NCBI GenBank assembly: GCA_017545325.1
Contig: JAFWOX010000024.1
Location: 1-36,775 of the forward strand
Length of the DNA stretch: 36,775 nt
Direction: 5' to 3'
Origin: Oscillospiraceae bacterium
GTDB taxonomy: Bacteria > Bacillota_A > Clostridia > Oscillospirales > Oscillospiraceae
Position numbers and translations under genes: made by a program. The notes under the pieces were generated by a model. The model was not told the DNA's origin. It ran no database searches and saw only the letters and a program-made list of their open reading frames with translations. Below, one piece after another: positions 24,231-33,376 of this stretch (position 1 is its first letter; every line of letters begins with the position of its first letter).

Positions 24231-26156
24231 TCATTTCCCGATATCCATGGCCGCGTTGAAGCCCAGGCGGTTGGCCTCGTACACGTTCTTCGCCGCCAGG
24301 CAGTCTCCGATGGGGTAGAACACCGGGGCGGCCAGGCCGAAAGCGGCGGCCTCCTCCTGGAGCGGGGCGCGGCCCAGGGCGTTGACGATGCTGTCCGCCT
24401 CCAGGGTGATCTCCCCCTCCGGCGTCTCGCACAGGACTTTGCTGCCATCGATGGCCTTCACCCGGGTCTGGGTACGGGCTTCGATCCCCCGCTTCCGCAG
24501 CTGCTCCAGGACGGCGGTGCGGTGGCAGGAGTTGTTGACGAAGTTCAGGGCCTTTTCCGCCTCGATCACCACGGCCTCACGGCCCAGGCTCTGGAGATAG
24601 ATGGCCAGCTCCGTGCCGGCCATGCCGCCCCCCAGGATCAGGACCTTCTTCCCCAGGGCTTCGGGGTCGGCGTATGCCTCCGTCACCTCCACGGTGTGCT
24701 CCAGGCCGGGGATCTCCGGCATGGCGGCCTTGGAGCCGATGGCGGCGATGACCACGTCCGCCCCCAGGGCTTCTACCTCCGCCGGGGTGAGGGCGCGGTT
24801 CAGATGGACCTCCACCCCCGCGTCGTACAGCCGCCGGGCCTGCCGGGCCAGATACTCCGCCAGATGCTTCTTGAAGGGGACCTTCTCCTCGCACAGGAGG
24901 ACGCCCCCCAGCCGGTCCGTCTTCTCATAGAGGCTGACCCGATGGCCCCGCTTCGCGGCGGTGACGGCGGCCTGCATCCCGGCGACGCCGCCCCCCAGGA
25001 CTACGACGGTTTTCTTCTCCGCAGGCAGGGGCGCGGTGGAGTACTCCTCCTCCCGGCCGATGGTGGGATTCAGGGTGCAGCAGAACTGGCCGGAGGACAT
25101 GACCTCGCTGAAGCAGTGGTAGCAGCGCAGGCAGCGGTCCACCTCGTCCGCCCTTCCGGTGCGGGCCTTGTTGGGCAGATCCGGATCCGCGATAAGGCCC
25201 CGGGCCAGTTCCACGATATCCGCCTTGCCGGAGGCGATGATCTCCTCCAGGAGGGCAGGGTCGGAGAGGGCCCCCACCGTGGCGACCTTCGACTGCCGCA
25301 TGCGGGGCTTGATGGCGGCGGCCAGACAGACGTTCACCCCATCCGGATCGAACATGGAGGGATGGGTGACGGTGAAGGTGCTGGCCCCGGCGGAGACATG
25401 GAGGATATGCGGATACCCGTCCAGCAGCTCCGCGATGCGGACGCCCTCGTCGATCTCATAGCCCTCCGGCGTGCCCTCGAAGCCGCTGATCCGCAGCTCC
25501 ACCACCATCCCGGGGACCTCCTTTTTGATGGCGGCACAGATCTCCCGGGCCAGGCGGGTGCGGTTTTCCGGGCTGCCGCCCCACCGGTCATTCCGATGAT
25601 TGATGGTGGGGGAAAGGAACTGGTGGATGAGCCAGCCATGGCCCCCATGGAGGGTGACCATGCCGAAGCCCGCCCGCTTGGCGTACTTCGCCCCCTTCAC
25701 GAAGTCCGCGATGGTCTCCTCGATGATCTCCTCCGTCATGGCCAGGACGGGCTTGCCATGGAACTCCGTCTCGCTGGGGCCGTAGATCTGGATGCCCATA
25801 TCCTGGGCCTGGTCCGATTTGATGCCCCCGTGCTGCAGTTCCAGGGCGGCCACGCAGCCATGACGGGTGATGGAATTCGTAACATAGTTGTAGAAGGGCA
25901 TGCCCCGGTGGTTCGTATAGGGCAGCATACCGCCCCCATAGGCCATGCCCCGGCGGCTCACTCCGCCGCCGCTGATGCATACGCTGGCGGCGCCCCCCAG
26001 GGCCTTCCGCTCATAATAGGCGCCCACCTCCGGCATCAGGAGGCCGTCGCTGTCCACGAAGGATACCCCCGTGGGGGCGGCAAAGATCCGGTTGCGGAAC
26101 AGGGTCCCCCCGGCGGAAACGGGGGCAAAGAGATGGGGAAAGGGCTGATTGCTCAT
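24231..26156 (-). CDS. Enoate reductase / 2,4-dienoyl-CoA reductase family FMN-FAD-[4Fe-4S] oxidoreductase (paralogue 1)
   Basis: The 641 residues show the standard three-part design. An Old-Yellow-Enzyme TIM barrel (1-~335) has LELQHGG and HGGHGWLIHQFLSP. The iron-sulfur site has Cys342, Cys345, Cys348 and Cys359/360. FAD (VVVLGGGVAGMQAA) and NAD(P) (VLILGGGMAGTELA) Rossmann domains follow. Family members reduce activated C=C bonds of dienoyl-CoAs, enoates, cinnamates, steroids or flavonoids in anaerobes. The position of the usual catalytic Tyr in the HGAHGYL motif is Trp175, which may change chemistry or substrate. The ATG at 26156 follows AGGAGG and has its own promoter. It is divergent from a paralogue. 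Confidence 0.9.
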   Translation of the reverse strand: MSNQPFPHLFAPVSAGGTLFRNRIFAAPTGVSFVDSDGLLMPEVGAYYERKALGGAASVCISGGGVSRRGMAYGGGMLPYTNHRGMPFYNYVTNSITRHGCVAALELQHGGIKSDQAQDMGIQIYGPSETEFHGKPVLAMTEEIIEETIADFVKGAKYAKRAGFGMVTLHGGHGWLIHQFLSPTINHRNDRWGGSPENRTRLAREICAAIKKEVPGMVVELRISGFEGTPEGYEIDEGVRIAELLDGYPHILHVSAGASTFTVTHPSMFDPDGVNVCLAAAIKPRMRQSKVATVGALSDPALLEEIIASGKADIVELARGLIADPDLPNKARTGRADEVDRCLRCYHCFSEVMSSGQFCCTLNPTIGREEEYSTAPLPAEKKTVVVLGGGVAGMQAAVTAAKRGHRVSLYEKTDRLGGVLLCEEKVPFKKHLAEYLARQARRLYDAGVEVHLNRALTPAEVEALGADVVIAAIGSKAAMPEIPGLEHTVEVTEAYADPEALGKKVLILGGGMAGTELAIYLQSLGREAVVIEAEKALNFVNNSCHRTAVLEQLRKRGIEARTQTRVKAIDGSKVLCETPEGEITLEADSIVNALGRAPLQEEAAAFGLAAPVFYPIGDCLAAKNVYEANRLGFNAAMDIGK

Positions 26157-26194
26157 GCTGTACTGTCCTCCTCATAGAATTTCTGTTTGTTTTC

Positions 26195-26223
26195 AGTATA
26201 CCATAGCCCGAGCATTATGCCAA
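26195..26223 (-). promoter_or_regulatory. Promoter of flavoenzyme paralogue 1
   Basis: On the minus strand TTGGCA (26218-26223) and TATACT (26195-26200) are 17 bases apart. On the other side a plus-strand TATAGT (26280-26285) could be the -10 of paralogue 2, but its -35 region is poor. Confidence 0.75.
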
Positions 26224-26334
26224 TCTGTATTCCCGTCTTGCCTCCGCAATTCCTCCTTTTCCTTCCGCCGAAAAGGGTGTATAGTATTGGCAAAATAAAT
26301 CGCTCCGGCGGAACCGGAGGGAAGGGAGCAAATC

Positions 26335-28320
26335 ATGGTCGACGCCTTTAAAGAGTTTCCCCATCTTCTCGCCCCGTTCCGGGTGGGGGACGTGGTCTAC
26401 CGGAACCACATGTTCTGCGCCCCCACGGGACACACGGGCGATATCGCCCCCGGCCAGCCCAGCACGGACGGCCTCATGAGCTTCGAGCGCATCGCCATGG
26501 GCGGCGCCGCCACCGTGGCGGAGGGGGAGGTCATCATTGACCACACGGAGTTCAGCAAGGACAAGTGGCCCCGGGATATCGTGAACATGCAGAACTACAA
26601 CTACGCCCGCATGGCGGACGTGGTGAAGCGCCATGGGGCGGTGCCCACCATGGAGCTCTGCTTCACCGGCTCCGGCCCCAGCAAACCCAGCATCGGCATC
26701 TACCGGGCCTCCGGCCGCCCCCTGGAGGGGCCCTGCGACATGGAGCGGAACCAGGACGGCCTCCCGGTGAAGGCCATGACGGAGGAGCGGATCCTGGAGG
26801 TCATCCGGGATTTCGGCATCGGCGCCGCCGCCGCCAAGCGGGCGGGCTTCCCCATGGTGAGCATCCATGCCGCCCACTCCCGGGCCTTCCAGCACTGGTT
26901 CAGCCCCCAGGAGAACCGGCGCACGGACAAATGGGGCGGGGACAGCGCGGAGAACCGCTGCCGCTTCGCCGTCATGGCCATCGACGAGATCCACCGGGTC
27001 TGCGGCCGGGGCTTCCCGGTGGAGATCCGCATCAGCGGCACGGAGATCCTGCCCGACGGCTACGGGGTGGACGAGGGCTGCCGCATCGCGGAGCAGCTGG
27101 ACGGGCACGCGGACATCATCAGCGTTTCCGTCTCCGCCATGGATACCATGAATCCCGAGTCCTTCTCCCGCACCCATCTGAGCATGTTCTATGAGCAGGG
27201 CCACCATGCGGAGGTCTCCGCCGAGATCAAAAAGCATGTGAAGCGTTCCCTGGTGGGGGTGGCGGGGGGCTTCTCCGATCCCTATGTGATGGAGCGGGTC
27301 CTGGCGGAGGGAAAGGCGGACATCATCAATATGGCCCGGCAGCTGAACTGCGACCCGGACCTGCCCAACAAGGTCCGGGCCGGACGGCCGGAGGATATCC
27401 GCCGGTGCATGCGCTGCCTCACCTGCTTCAGCCAGACCGTGAGCCACGGGGATATGCTCTGCGCCCTGAACCCGGAGGCCCAGCGGAACCGGGAGGTATA
27501 CTATTCCCTGCCCAAGGCCGCCAAGCGCCGCACCCTGGTGATCGGCGGGGGCATCGCGGGGATGGAGGCCGCCGTCACCGCGGCGGAGAACGGCCACGAG
27601 GTCATCCTCTGCGAAAAAAGCGGGGAGCTGGGGGGCACTATCCTCTGCGAGCGGGAGGTGGCCTTCAAGGAGGCCCTTCACGCCTATATTGAGCAGCAGA
27701 AGCGGAAGATCGCCCGCCTGCCCATCGACCTGCGGCTGAACACCCCCGTCACCCGTGACTACGCCGCAGCCCTGAAGCCGGACGCGGTGATCTGCGCCAT
27801 CGGCTCGGATGTGGCGAAGCCCCCCATCCCCGGCCTGGACCTGCCCCACGTCCATTCCGCCGTGGAGGTGTTCTCGGATCCCTCCCTGGCCAGGGGAAAG
27901 GTGCTGATCCTGGGAGCCGGTCTCGCGGGAACGGAGCTGAGCATCCATCTGGCGGACCTGGGCAAGGCCTCCGAGCTCGTGGAGATGGGCCGGGGCATCA
28001 ACGACGGGGGCAACTCCTGCCATGGCCGGGCGGTGCTGGATATGATCCTCCAGCATCAGATCCCCCTGCATGTGAACACCAAGGCCCTGGAGATCACCGC
28101 CGAGGGCGTCCGGTGCCAGGGGCCCGAGGGGGAGGTGTTCTACCCCGCGGACACGGTGGTCTACGCCGCCGGGATGAAGGCCCGCACCGAGGAAGCCCTT
28201 TCCTTCTACGACGTGGCGCCCATCTTCCATATCGTGGGGGACTGCAGGCAGAGCTCCACCATCCTGAACGCCACCGGCACCGCCTATACCGCGGCGAAAT
28301 ACCTGGGCCGCTACGATTAA
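26335..28320 (+). CDS. Enoate reductase / 2,4-dienoyl-CoA reductase family FMN-FAD-[4Fe-4S] oxidoreductase (paralogue 2)
   Basis: The 661-residue protein has the same domains as the divergent neighbour: an OYE barrel, an Fe-S site with Cys358, Cys361, Cys364 and Cys376, FAD motif VIGGGIAGMEAA and NAD(P) motif LILGAGLAGTELS. Its active site departs further from the family: the substrate-binding QxxH-type segment reads MELCFTGSG, and the HGAHGYL position reads HAAHSRA with Arg183 where Tyr is usual. The substrate is therefore probably different from that of paralogue 1. It may head an operon with the kinase and Pta genes, which follow after 25 bases. GGAGGGAAGGGAG precedes the ATG. BaiCD/BaiH- and BilR-type functions cannot be confirmed. 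Confidence 0.9.
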   Translation: MVDAFKEFPHLLAPFRVGDVVYRNHMFCAPTGHTGDIAPGQPSTDGLMSFERIAMGGAATVAEGEVIIDHTEFSKDKWPRDIVNMQNYNYARMADVVKRHGAVPTMELCFTGSGPSKPSIGIYRASGRPLEGPCDMERNQDGLPVKAMTEERILEVIRDFGIGAAAAKRAGFPMVSIHAAHSRAFQHWFSPQENRRTDKWGGDSAENRCRFAVMAIDEIHRVCGRGFPVEIRISGTEILPDGYGVDEGCRIAEQLDGHADIISVSVSAMDTMNPESFSRTHLSMFYEQGHHAEVSAEIKKHVKRSLVGVAGGFSDPYVMERVLAEGKADIINMARQLNCDPDLPNKVRAGRPEDIRRCMRCLTCFSQTVSHGDMLCALNPEAQRNREVYYSLPKAAKRRTLVIGGGIAGMEAAVTAAENGHEVILCEKSGELGGTILCEREVAFKEALHAYIEQQKRKIARLPIDLRLNTPVTRDYAAALKPDAVICAIGSDVAKPPIPGLDLPHVHSAVEVFSDPSLARGKVLILGAGLAGTELSIHLADLGKASELVEMGRGINDGGNSCHGRAVLDMILQHQIPLHVNTKALEITAEGVRCQGPEGEVFYPADTVVYAAGMKARTEEALSFYDVAPIFHIVGDCRQSSTILNATGTAYTAAKYLGRYD

Positions 28321-28345
28321 ACCCAGACAAAAGAGGAAGAGTTCC

Positions 28346-29470
28346 ATGGACGAACGCATTTACCGCATTCTGGTCATCAACCCCGGCTCCACCTCCACCA
28401 AGGTGAGCCTGTTTGAAAACGAGACCCTCCGCTTCGACCGGAGCCTGTTCCACGACGCACCGGAGCTGCTGAAATACCCCCATGTGAACGACCAGACCCC
28501 CTTCCGCTACCGGGTCATCCTGGAGATGCTGGAGGAGGAGAAGGTCCGGCCGGAGGACATCGACGTATTCGTGGGCCGGGGGGGCAGCGCCCAGACCCAG
28601 CCCGGGGGCGTCACCCGCATCGACAAAAAGCTGTATGAGGACACCGTCGCCGCCGTGGGGGGCAGCGAGCATCCCGCCAAGCTGGGGGTCATGCTGGCTT
28701 GGGAATTCTCCCGGGCCTACGGCAAGCCCGCCTACACCCTGAACCCCACCAACGTGGATGAATACGGGGATCTGGCCCGGCTCACGGGGATCCGGGGCCT
28801 GTACCGGGTCTCCCACTCCCATGTGCTGAACCAGAAGGCCGTGGCGGAGGCCCACGCGAAGAAGCTGGGCCGGAGATATCGGGACTGCAATTTCATCGTC
28901 GCCCATATCGACGGGGGCATCACCGTCAGCGCCCACGACCATGGGCGCATGGTGGACGGGAACATGGGGGCGGACGGGGAAGGGGCCTTCACCCCCACCC
29001 GCATCGGCTCCGTGCCCGTGCTGGCCCTGCTGGACTATATCGAGGAGCACGGCGTCGAGGCGGTGCGCCTCATGTGCTCCCGGGCCGGGGGCTTCGTCAG
29101 CCTCTTCGGCACCGCGGATTCGGATAAGATCCACGCCCTGAAGGAGGCGGGGGATCCCAAGGCGAGCCTGGTATGGAACACCATGATCTACCAGATCTGC
29201 AAGATGATCGGGGAGCAGAGCGCCGTGCTGAAGGGGAAGGTGGACGCCATCCTCCTCACCGGCGGCCTCATGCGCTTCGACGATATCCGGGCGGGGATCG
29301 AGGACCGCTGCGGCTGGATCGCCCCGGTGAGCGTCTATCCCGGAGAGCTGGAGCAGGAGGCCCTGGCCCTGGGGGCCCTGAAGGTCCTGCGGGGGGAAGA
29401 AGAGGCCCTCACCTATACCGGCAAGCCCGTCTGGGGCGGATTTCCCTGGTTTGAGGAGGAGACAAAATGA
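28346..29470 (+). CDS. buk: Acyl kinase, butyrate kinase family
   Basis: Interconverts acyl phosphate plus ADP with carboxylate plus ATP in the cytosol. The 374-residue ASKHA-fold enzyme opens with [17 protein letters not shown], has [31 protein letters not shown] family sequence (in parts), [39 protein letters not shown] and a C-terminal ILLTGGLM. It matches Buk rather than AckA. Substrates of the family include butyrate, isobutyrate and other branched or aryl acids. It overlaps the next gene by 4 bases, so the two are a functional pair. Confidence 0.9.
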   Translation: MDERIYRILVINPGSTSTKVSLFENETLRFDRSLFHDAPELLKYPHVNDQTPFRYRVILEMLEEEKVRPEDIDVFVGRGGSAQTQPGGVTRIDKKLYEDTVAAVGGSEHPAKLGVMLAWEFSRAYGKPAYTLNPTNVDEYGDLARLTGIRGLYRVSHSHVLNQKAVAEAHAKKLGRRYRDCNFIVAHIDGGITVSAHDHGRMVDGNMGADGEGAFTPTRIGSVPVLALLDYIEEHGVEAVRLMCSRAGGFVSLFGTADSDKIHALKEAGDPKASLVWNTMIYQICKMIGEQSAVLKGKVDAILLTGGLMRFDDIRAGIEDRCGWIAPVSVYPGELEQEALALGALKVLRGEEEALTYTGKPVWGGFPWFEEETK

Positions 29471-30459
29471 GCATGATCGAAAAGGTATATGAAAAGGCGC
29501 GGCAGTATCCCCGGCGCATCGTTTTTCCCGAGGGGGACGAGAAGCGCACCCTTCTGGCGGCGGAGAAGCTGAAAAAAGAGGGGATCTGCATCCCCATCCT
29601 CCTGGGGAGCGACGGAAGAATCAAAGCCGCCGCGGCGGAAGCCGGGGCGGATATCTCCGGCATCGAAACCGTGGATCCGGAAACCAGCCCCAAAAGGGAG
29701 GCCTATATCGACGCCCTGTATGACCTGCGGAAGGCCAAGGGCCTTACCCGGGAGGGGGCGGCGCAGCTGGCTCTGGATCCCATGTACTTCGGCATCCTCA
29801 TGGTGAAGCTGGGGGACGGGGACGGGCTGGTCTCCGGCGCCGTGCACACCACCGGGGATATGCTCCGGCCCGCTCTGCAGATCATCAGGACGAAGCCGGG
29901 GATCCGCATCGTCTCCTCCAGCTTCCTCATGAACTGCCCCAACCCGAGTCTGGGGGAGGAAGGGCTGCTGGTGTACGCGGACTGCATCGTGAACCCCTGC
30001 CCCACGGCGGAGGAGCTGGCCCAGATCGCCGTCACCACCGCCGCCACCGCCCATGACCTCTGCGGCGTTCCGGAGCCCCGGGTGGCTCTCCTGAGCTTCT
30101 CCACCAAGGGGAGCGCGGAGCATGAGCTGGTGGACAAGGTGCGGGAGGCGGTGCGCATCGCCCACGAGCTTGCCCCCGACGTGCTCCTGGACGGGGAGCT
30201 GCAGCCGGACGCCGCCCTGGTGCCGGAGGTGGGAGCCTCCAAGGCCCCGGGAAGCCCCGTGGCCGGGCGGGCCAACGTGCTCATCTTCCCGGATCTCCAG
30301 GCGGGGAACATCGCCTACAAGCTCACCCAGCGCATCGGCGGGGCGGAGGCCTACGCCGTGCTCCAGGGCCTGGCGAAGCCCTGCAACGACCTCAGCCGGG
30401 GCTGCTCGGTGCAGGATATCGTGAATACCGCCGCCCTCACCGCGGTGCAGGCCAGATAG
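29467..30459 (+). CDS. pta: Phosphate acetyltransferase
   Basis: Exchanges acetyl between CoA and phosphate. The 330 residues equal the length of short Pta enzymes. Family signatures are [105 protein letters not shown] and [15 protein letters not shown]. These are Pta, not Ptb (phosphate butyryltransferase, ~300 residues with other motifs). Its partner here is a butyrate-type kinase rather than acetate kinase. It begins at an ATGA overlap with buk and ends at a terminator. Confidence 0.92.
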   Translation: MSMIEKVYEKARQYPRRIVFPEGDEKRTLLAAEKLKKEGICIPILLGSDGRIKAAAAEAGADISGIETVDPETSPKREAYIDALYDLRKAKGLTREGAAQLALDPMYFGILMVKLGDGDGLVSGAVHTTGDMLRPALQIIRTKPGIRIVSSSFLMNCPNPSLGEEGLLVYADCIVNPCPTAEELAQIAVTTAATAHDLCGVPEPRVALLSFSTKGSAEHELVDKVREAVRIAHELAPDVLLDGELQPDAALVPEVGASKAPGSPVAGRANVLIFPDLQAGNIAYKLTQRIGGAEAYAVLQGLAKPCNDLSRGCSVQDIVNTAALTAVQAR

Positions 30460-30474
30460 ATCGGATAAAACCCG

Positions 30475-30522
30475 AACAGGGAACATTCCTGCAGAAATGC
30501 GTACGGAATGTTCCCTGTTTTT
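30475..30522 (+). terminator. Rho-independent terminator after pta
   Basis: Perfect 15-bp arms (30475-30489 with 30505-30519) with a 15-base loop are followed by TTTTTG. Confidence 0.9.
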
Positions 30523-31123
30523 GCCGTTGGGGGGATCCAGCAGTCGCCGCGGCGGCTGGAGACGGTGAACCCGGCCAGGGTCCAGATAAGCGCCTTGAAC
30601 AGAAATGGAGCTTTGCCAGCAGCGCCGTCGGAGGCGGCGGACTCACGTTACACACCCGCTTGTTCTCCGCCGCGTCAGTATCCCCTTCGCTTCAGCGCCC
30701 GCCGCACCGGGGTGCAGGGGCGGAGCCCCGCCGCGCTCTTTTCCCGGTTTCTCTCGCGTCAGAGAAACCGGGCCGCCGGAGGCAAACCTCTGTCGGAGAG
30801 GAAGACTTCTTGCTTTTTCGAAGGCCGCTCCTTGCGCAGAGAGTGACTGCCTGTTTCGTCGAGAGCCGCTCGCCGCGGGGCGTGACTTTCCCGGTGCGGG
30901 GAAAGTCACCAAAGGCGCACCGGGAGGACCTTCCGAATGGTCCTCCTGGACCTCCCCTCCCGGCCAAGGGTGGCCGTTTGCCCCCCATTGGATCCCCCCG
31001 GATATGTCAGCTGGTCCCGTTGCTTCGCGCAGAACTCCCGTTTCCCGGCCCTTCCGCAAACCGGAAAACGCAGCCTGCAGGAATCCGCGACGACGCGGAT
31101 CACCGGGTGCGATCCCTGTGGAT
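30523..31123. other. Gene-free region with repeat modules
   Basis: No frame here has recognisable protein features or a good start site. It holds repeat copy B (30657-30785), a reverse-oriented segment (about 30846-30872) resembling 325-350 of the window, and a hairpin with GTGACTTTCCC / GGGAAAGTCAC arms near 30881-30908. From ~30915 to 31123 I see only minor hairpins, such as ATCCGCG/CGCGGAT near 31085-31102, which might terminate the minus-strand genes. Confidence 0.6.
30657..30785. repeat. Dispersed ~130-bp repeat, copy B
   Basis: Close match to 189-317 in the same orientation. It includes the same 11-bp inverted repeat CCCGGTTTCTC/GAGAAACCGGG; the loop differs (CGCGTCA against CGCGCAA). 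The best match begins at CCCCTTCGCTTCAGCGCCC. Confidence 0.8.
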
Positions 31124-31528
31124 TCAGATCCACCATTCCGGGGTCAGCTCCCCCAGGGTGACCGTCCTTCCCGTTTCATAGTCCAGCATGATCTCGATAC
31201 CCGGATATGTCTCCGGCATCAGCTGGACCATCAGCTCCCGGCAGGCGCCGCAGGGGGCGCCCGTCCGGCCGTCCGGCATGACAGCCAGCACCTTGACGAT
31301 CTCCTGCTCCCCGTTGGTGAGCATCTGAAAGATGGCGCTGCGCTCCGCGCAGATCCCCAGGGTGGAGCAGGTATCCACGCAGACGCCGGTATAGACTTTT
31401 CCGGAGGCGGACAGGATCGCCGCCGCGACGCCGCCGGCCTCCATGTATTGGGAGATCCTTCTGCCGTTCTGCACTTTCTTCGCCGCGGCGAACAGCCGGT
31501 CCCACTCCCGCCTGTCCCGTGCCGTCAT
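31124..31528 (-). CDS. Cytidine deaminase family protein
   Basis: A 134-residue zinc hydrolase of the homotetrameric cytidine/blasticidin-S deaminase fold. The zinc and catalytic sites are CAERSA (Cys-Ala-Glu, with Glu as proton shuttle) and PCGACRELM (two zinc cysteines). Free cytidine or deoxycytidine is the likely substrate (salvage), but related proteins act on other bases. The N-terminus is short and the FNVEN-type nucleoside-binding region is replaced by VCVDTCS, so the substrate is less certain. It overlaps the sirtuin stop as ATGA, which couples the two. Confidence 0.85.
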   Translation of the reverse strand: MTARDRREWDRLFAAAKKVQNGRRISQYMEAGGVAAAILSASGKVYTGVCVDTCSTLGICAERSAIFQMLTNGEQEIVKVLAVMPDGRTGAPCGACRELMVQLMPETYPGIEIMLDYETGRTVTLGELTPEWWI

Positions 31529-32397
31529 GCTTCCTCTCCCATCAGCCAGTCCACAGCCTCCCCGGCGTCCAGATCCAGGGGATATGCCCGGTTCCCCAGA
31601 TCCTCCGGCACCTGGGGATAGCCCTTGTATCCCACCCCGTCCTTATAGCCCCGGTTCACCCGGAACAGGGTCGCCCGGGGAATGAGGCGGCAGAAGCGCT
31701 CGAAGGGCCACCGGATGACCCCGGGGGTATTGAAGCCCACCCCCAGCTCCAGGATGCACAGGCGCAGGTCCCCGGAGGAATTCACGAAGTCCGCATAGCG
31801 ATGAAACCCCTCCTCATGGTTCTCCGGCCGGAAGCCGATCTCCGCATATTCCCCGCAGTACGGACACCGGGGGATGAATTCCTCCGGGCACTCGAAGGTC
31901 TCATGGTCGATATGGGCCTTCACCTCCCGCAGGGCGGGAAGGCTCTCCCAGGTATGCTTGGAGCAGCGCCTGGAGCAGGCCAGCACATCGTAGTTCCCCT
32001 GGTACTCGAAGACCCGGTCCATATCGAAGCCGGCGCGCATGAACTGCCGGTCCGCGTTGGAGGTCACCACAAACCAGTCCTTCCCCTCCAGCAGCTTCAG
32101 GAGCTTCCCGTACAGGGGCAGGGACGGCACCGTCTCCCGCACATAGCAGATATGGGTGGCCCAGTAGGCCCATTTCCGGCCCGGGGTCCAGTCGGAATCC
32201 CGCATGCCCACCAGCTCATACTGGCAGCGATAGCCCAGGCGGTACATTTCCGGGAAATGGAGGATAAATGCCCCCTCATCCAGATAGCTCAGTCCGGCGG
32301 AGGCGCTGAGACCCGCTCCCGCCCCGATCAGCACCCGGTCCGCCTCAGCCAGCTCCGTCTTCAGTCGGCGGAGCACCGCAAGCGTTTGTTCGTCCAC
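31525..32397 (-). CDS. Class-M-like sirtuin (SirTM-type putative protein ADP-ribosyltransferase)
   Basis: A 290-residue Sir2-fold protein. NAD-binding GAGAGLSASAGL (25-36) is intact. The usual TQNIDGLH block is TSNADRQF with Asn114, and the position of the catalytic histidine of deacetylases holds Gln133 (FEYQGNYDVL). Four cysteines (141, 145, 178, 181) can form the zinc site. Asn plus Gln in this arrangement is what I recall for SirTM enzymes, which ADP-ribosylate proteins instead of deacylating. SirTMs are normally encoded with a macrodomain and lipoylated GcvH-L; neither is here. It starts at GTG (32397) with GGAGG seven bases before, behind its own promoter. Confidence 0.82.
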   Translation of the reverse strand: MDEQTLAVLRRLKTELAEADRVLIGAGAGLSASAGLSYLDEGAFILHFPEMYRLGYRCQYELVGMRDSDWTPGRKWAYWATHICYVRETVPSLPLYGKLLKLLEGKDWFVVTSNADRQFMRAGFDMDRVFEYQGNYDVLACSRRCSKHTWESLPALREVKAHIDHETFECPEEFIPRCPYCGEYAEIGFRPENHEEGFHRYADFVNSSGDLRLCILELGVGFNTPGVIRWPFERFCRLIPRATLFRVNRGYKDGVGYKGYPQVPEDLGNRAYPLDLDAGEAVDWLMGEEA

Positions 32398-32424
32398 GTT
32401 TGTTCCTCCCGGTGTTTTTCTCCC

Positions 32425-32453
32425 AGTATACCCCGCCCACGGCCCGGAAACAA
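32425..32453 (-). promoter_or_regulatory. Promoter of the sirtuin-deaminase pair
   Basis: Minus strand TTGTTT (32448-32453) and TATACT (32425-32430) have a 17-base spacer; the -10 box is 28 bases from the GTG start. Confidence 0.6.
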
Positions 32454-32509
32454 GCCTCCCTTTCCGGGATAATGTTGCGTCTGCAACGGTGCTGTCCCGC
32501 CGGGGGCGG

Positions 32510-32515
32510 TATAAT
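32510..32515 (+). promoter_or_regulatory. -10 element for the DUF364 gene
   Basis: Perfect TATAAT, 35 bases before the chosen start codon. No good -35 box is seen at normal distance. Confidence 0.5.
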
Positions 32516-32549
32516 CACCGTGTATCCTGGCTCTATGGAGGTATGCCCC

Positions 32550-33374
32550 ATGGAAAACATTCTTTTGCGGGAAACGGCGGAAACGCTGTACGGCGCCTTC
32601 GGGCAGGACCTGGAGCAGATTACGGTGGAGCGGGCGGTCTTCGGTCTGTTCTTCTCCGGGGTGAAGCTCTCCACGGGCCACGCCGGCCTTTGCTATACTC
32701 CGGTGAAGGAGCTGCCGGAGGCGGTTTGCTGCCCCAGCTCGGCCCGGGCCATGCCTCTTTCGGGACGGCTGCGGGGGCGGACGGCGCTGGAATACCTGAA
32801 TTACGTCCTGGACGAAAACGTGCTGAAGCGCACCCTGGGCATTGCCGCCATGAATGCCCTCAGCTCCCTGTACTGGGACCTGCTGCCCGGAGAGGCTCCG
32901 GATTTCCACTACGGCGTCAACGCCTTCGACGCGGCGGACCCCCGGAATTACCGGAAAACCGTGGTGGTGGGCGCCCTGGTCCCCATGCTGAAAAGGCTCC
33001 TGGCGGCAGAAGCGGATTTTACCGTGCTGGAGATGGATCCCCGCACCTTAAAGGGCCGGGAGCTGGACCACTATCTCCCCGCAGACCGGGCAGCCGACTG
33101 CGTACCCGATGCGGACCTGCTGGTGATCACCGGGGTAACGGTGCTGAACGGCACACTTCCCGGTCTCCTGGAGCTGGCGAAGCCCGGGGCGGAGATCCTC
33201 GTCACCGGTCCCACGGCGAGCATGCTGCCGGAGGCCTTTTTCCGCCGGGGCGTCACCACCCTGGGCGGCATCCGGGTGACGAAGGCGGATGAGGCGCTGG
33301 ACCTGCTCTGCGAGGGCGGCTCCGGCTATCACCTTTTCGGCCGCTCCGCGGAACAGACGGTGCTGCGGGCCTAG
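32550..33374 (+). CDS. DUF4213/DUF364 family protein (putative metal-chelation domain)
   Basis: The 274-residue protein has an N-terminal DUF4213-like domain (about 1-85) and a C-terminal Rossmann-like DUF364 domain (about 110-265) with VVVGALVPMLKRL, LEMDPR, DADLLVITGVTVLNGTL and LVTGPTASMLPEAFFRRGVTTLGG. The family is described as putative heavy-metal chelators and often lies near metal-chelate transport genes; the reaction is unknown. The ATG at 32550 is preferred because GGAGG lies eight bases upstream; an earlier in-frame ATG (32535) lacks one. The Moco-type leader and binding protein of the same window are 16 kb away, so a link is only a guess. Confidence 0.85.
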   Translation: MENILLRETAETLYGAFGQDLEQITVERAVFGLFFSGVKLSTGHAGLCYTPVKELPEAVCCPSSARAMPLSGRLRGRTALEYLNYVLDENVLKRTLGIAAMNALSSLYWDLLPGEAPDFHYGVNAFDAADPRNYRKTVVVGALVPMLKRLLAAEADFTVLEMDPRTLKGRELDHYLPADRAADCVPDADLLVITGVTVLNGTLPGLLELAKPGAEILVTGPTASMLPEAFFRRGVTTLGGIRVTKADEALDLLCEGGSGYHLFGRSAEQTVLRA

Positions 33375-33376
33375 CC

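Noticed and set aside
24231..28320. Bilirubin reductase (BilR) or bile-acid BaiCD/BaiH assignment
   Set aside because: The active-site motifs visible here do not match what I recall for BilR, and the family is too broad to assign bile-acid activity from context alone.
29467..30459. Calling this gene phosphate butyryltransferase because of the adjacent butyrate kinase
   Set aside because: The motifs and length are those of Pta ([28 protein letters not shown] and others).
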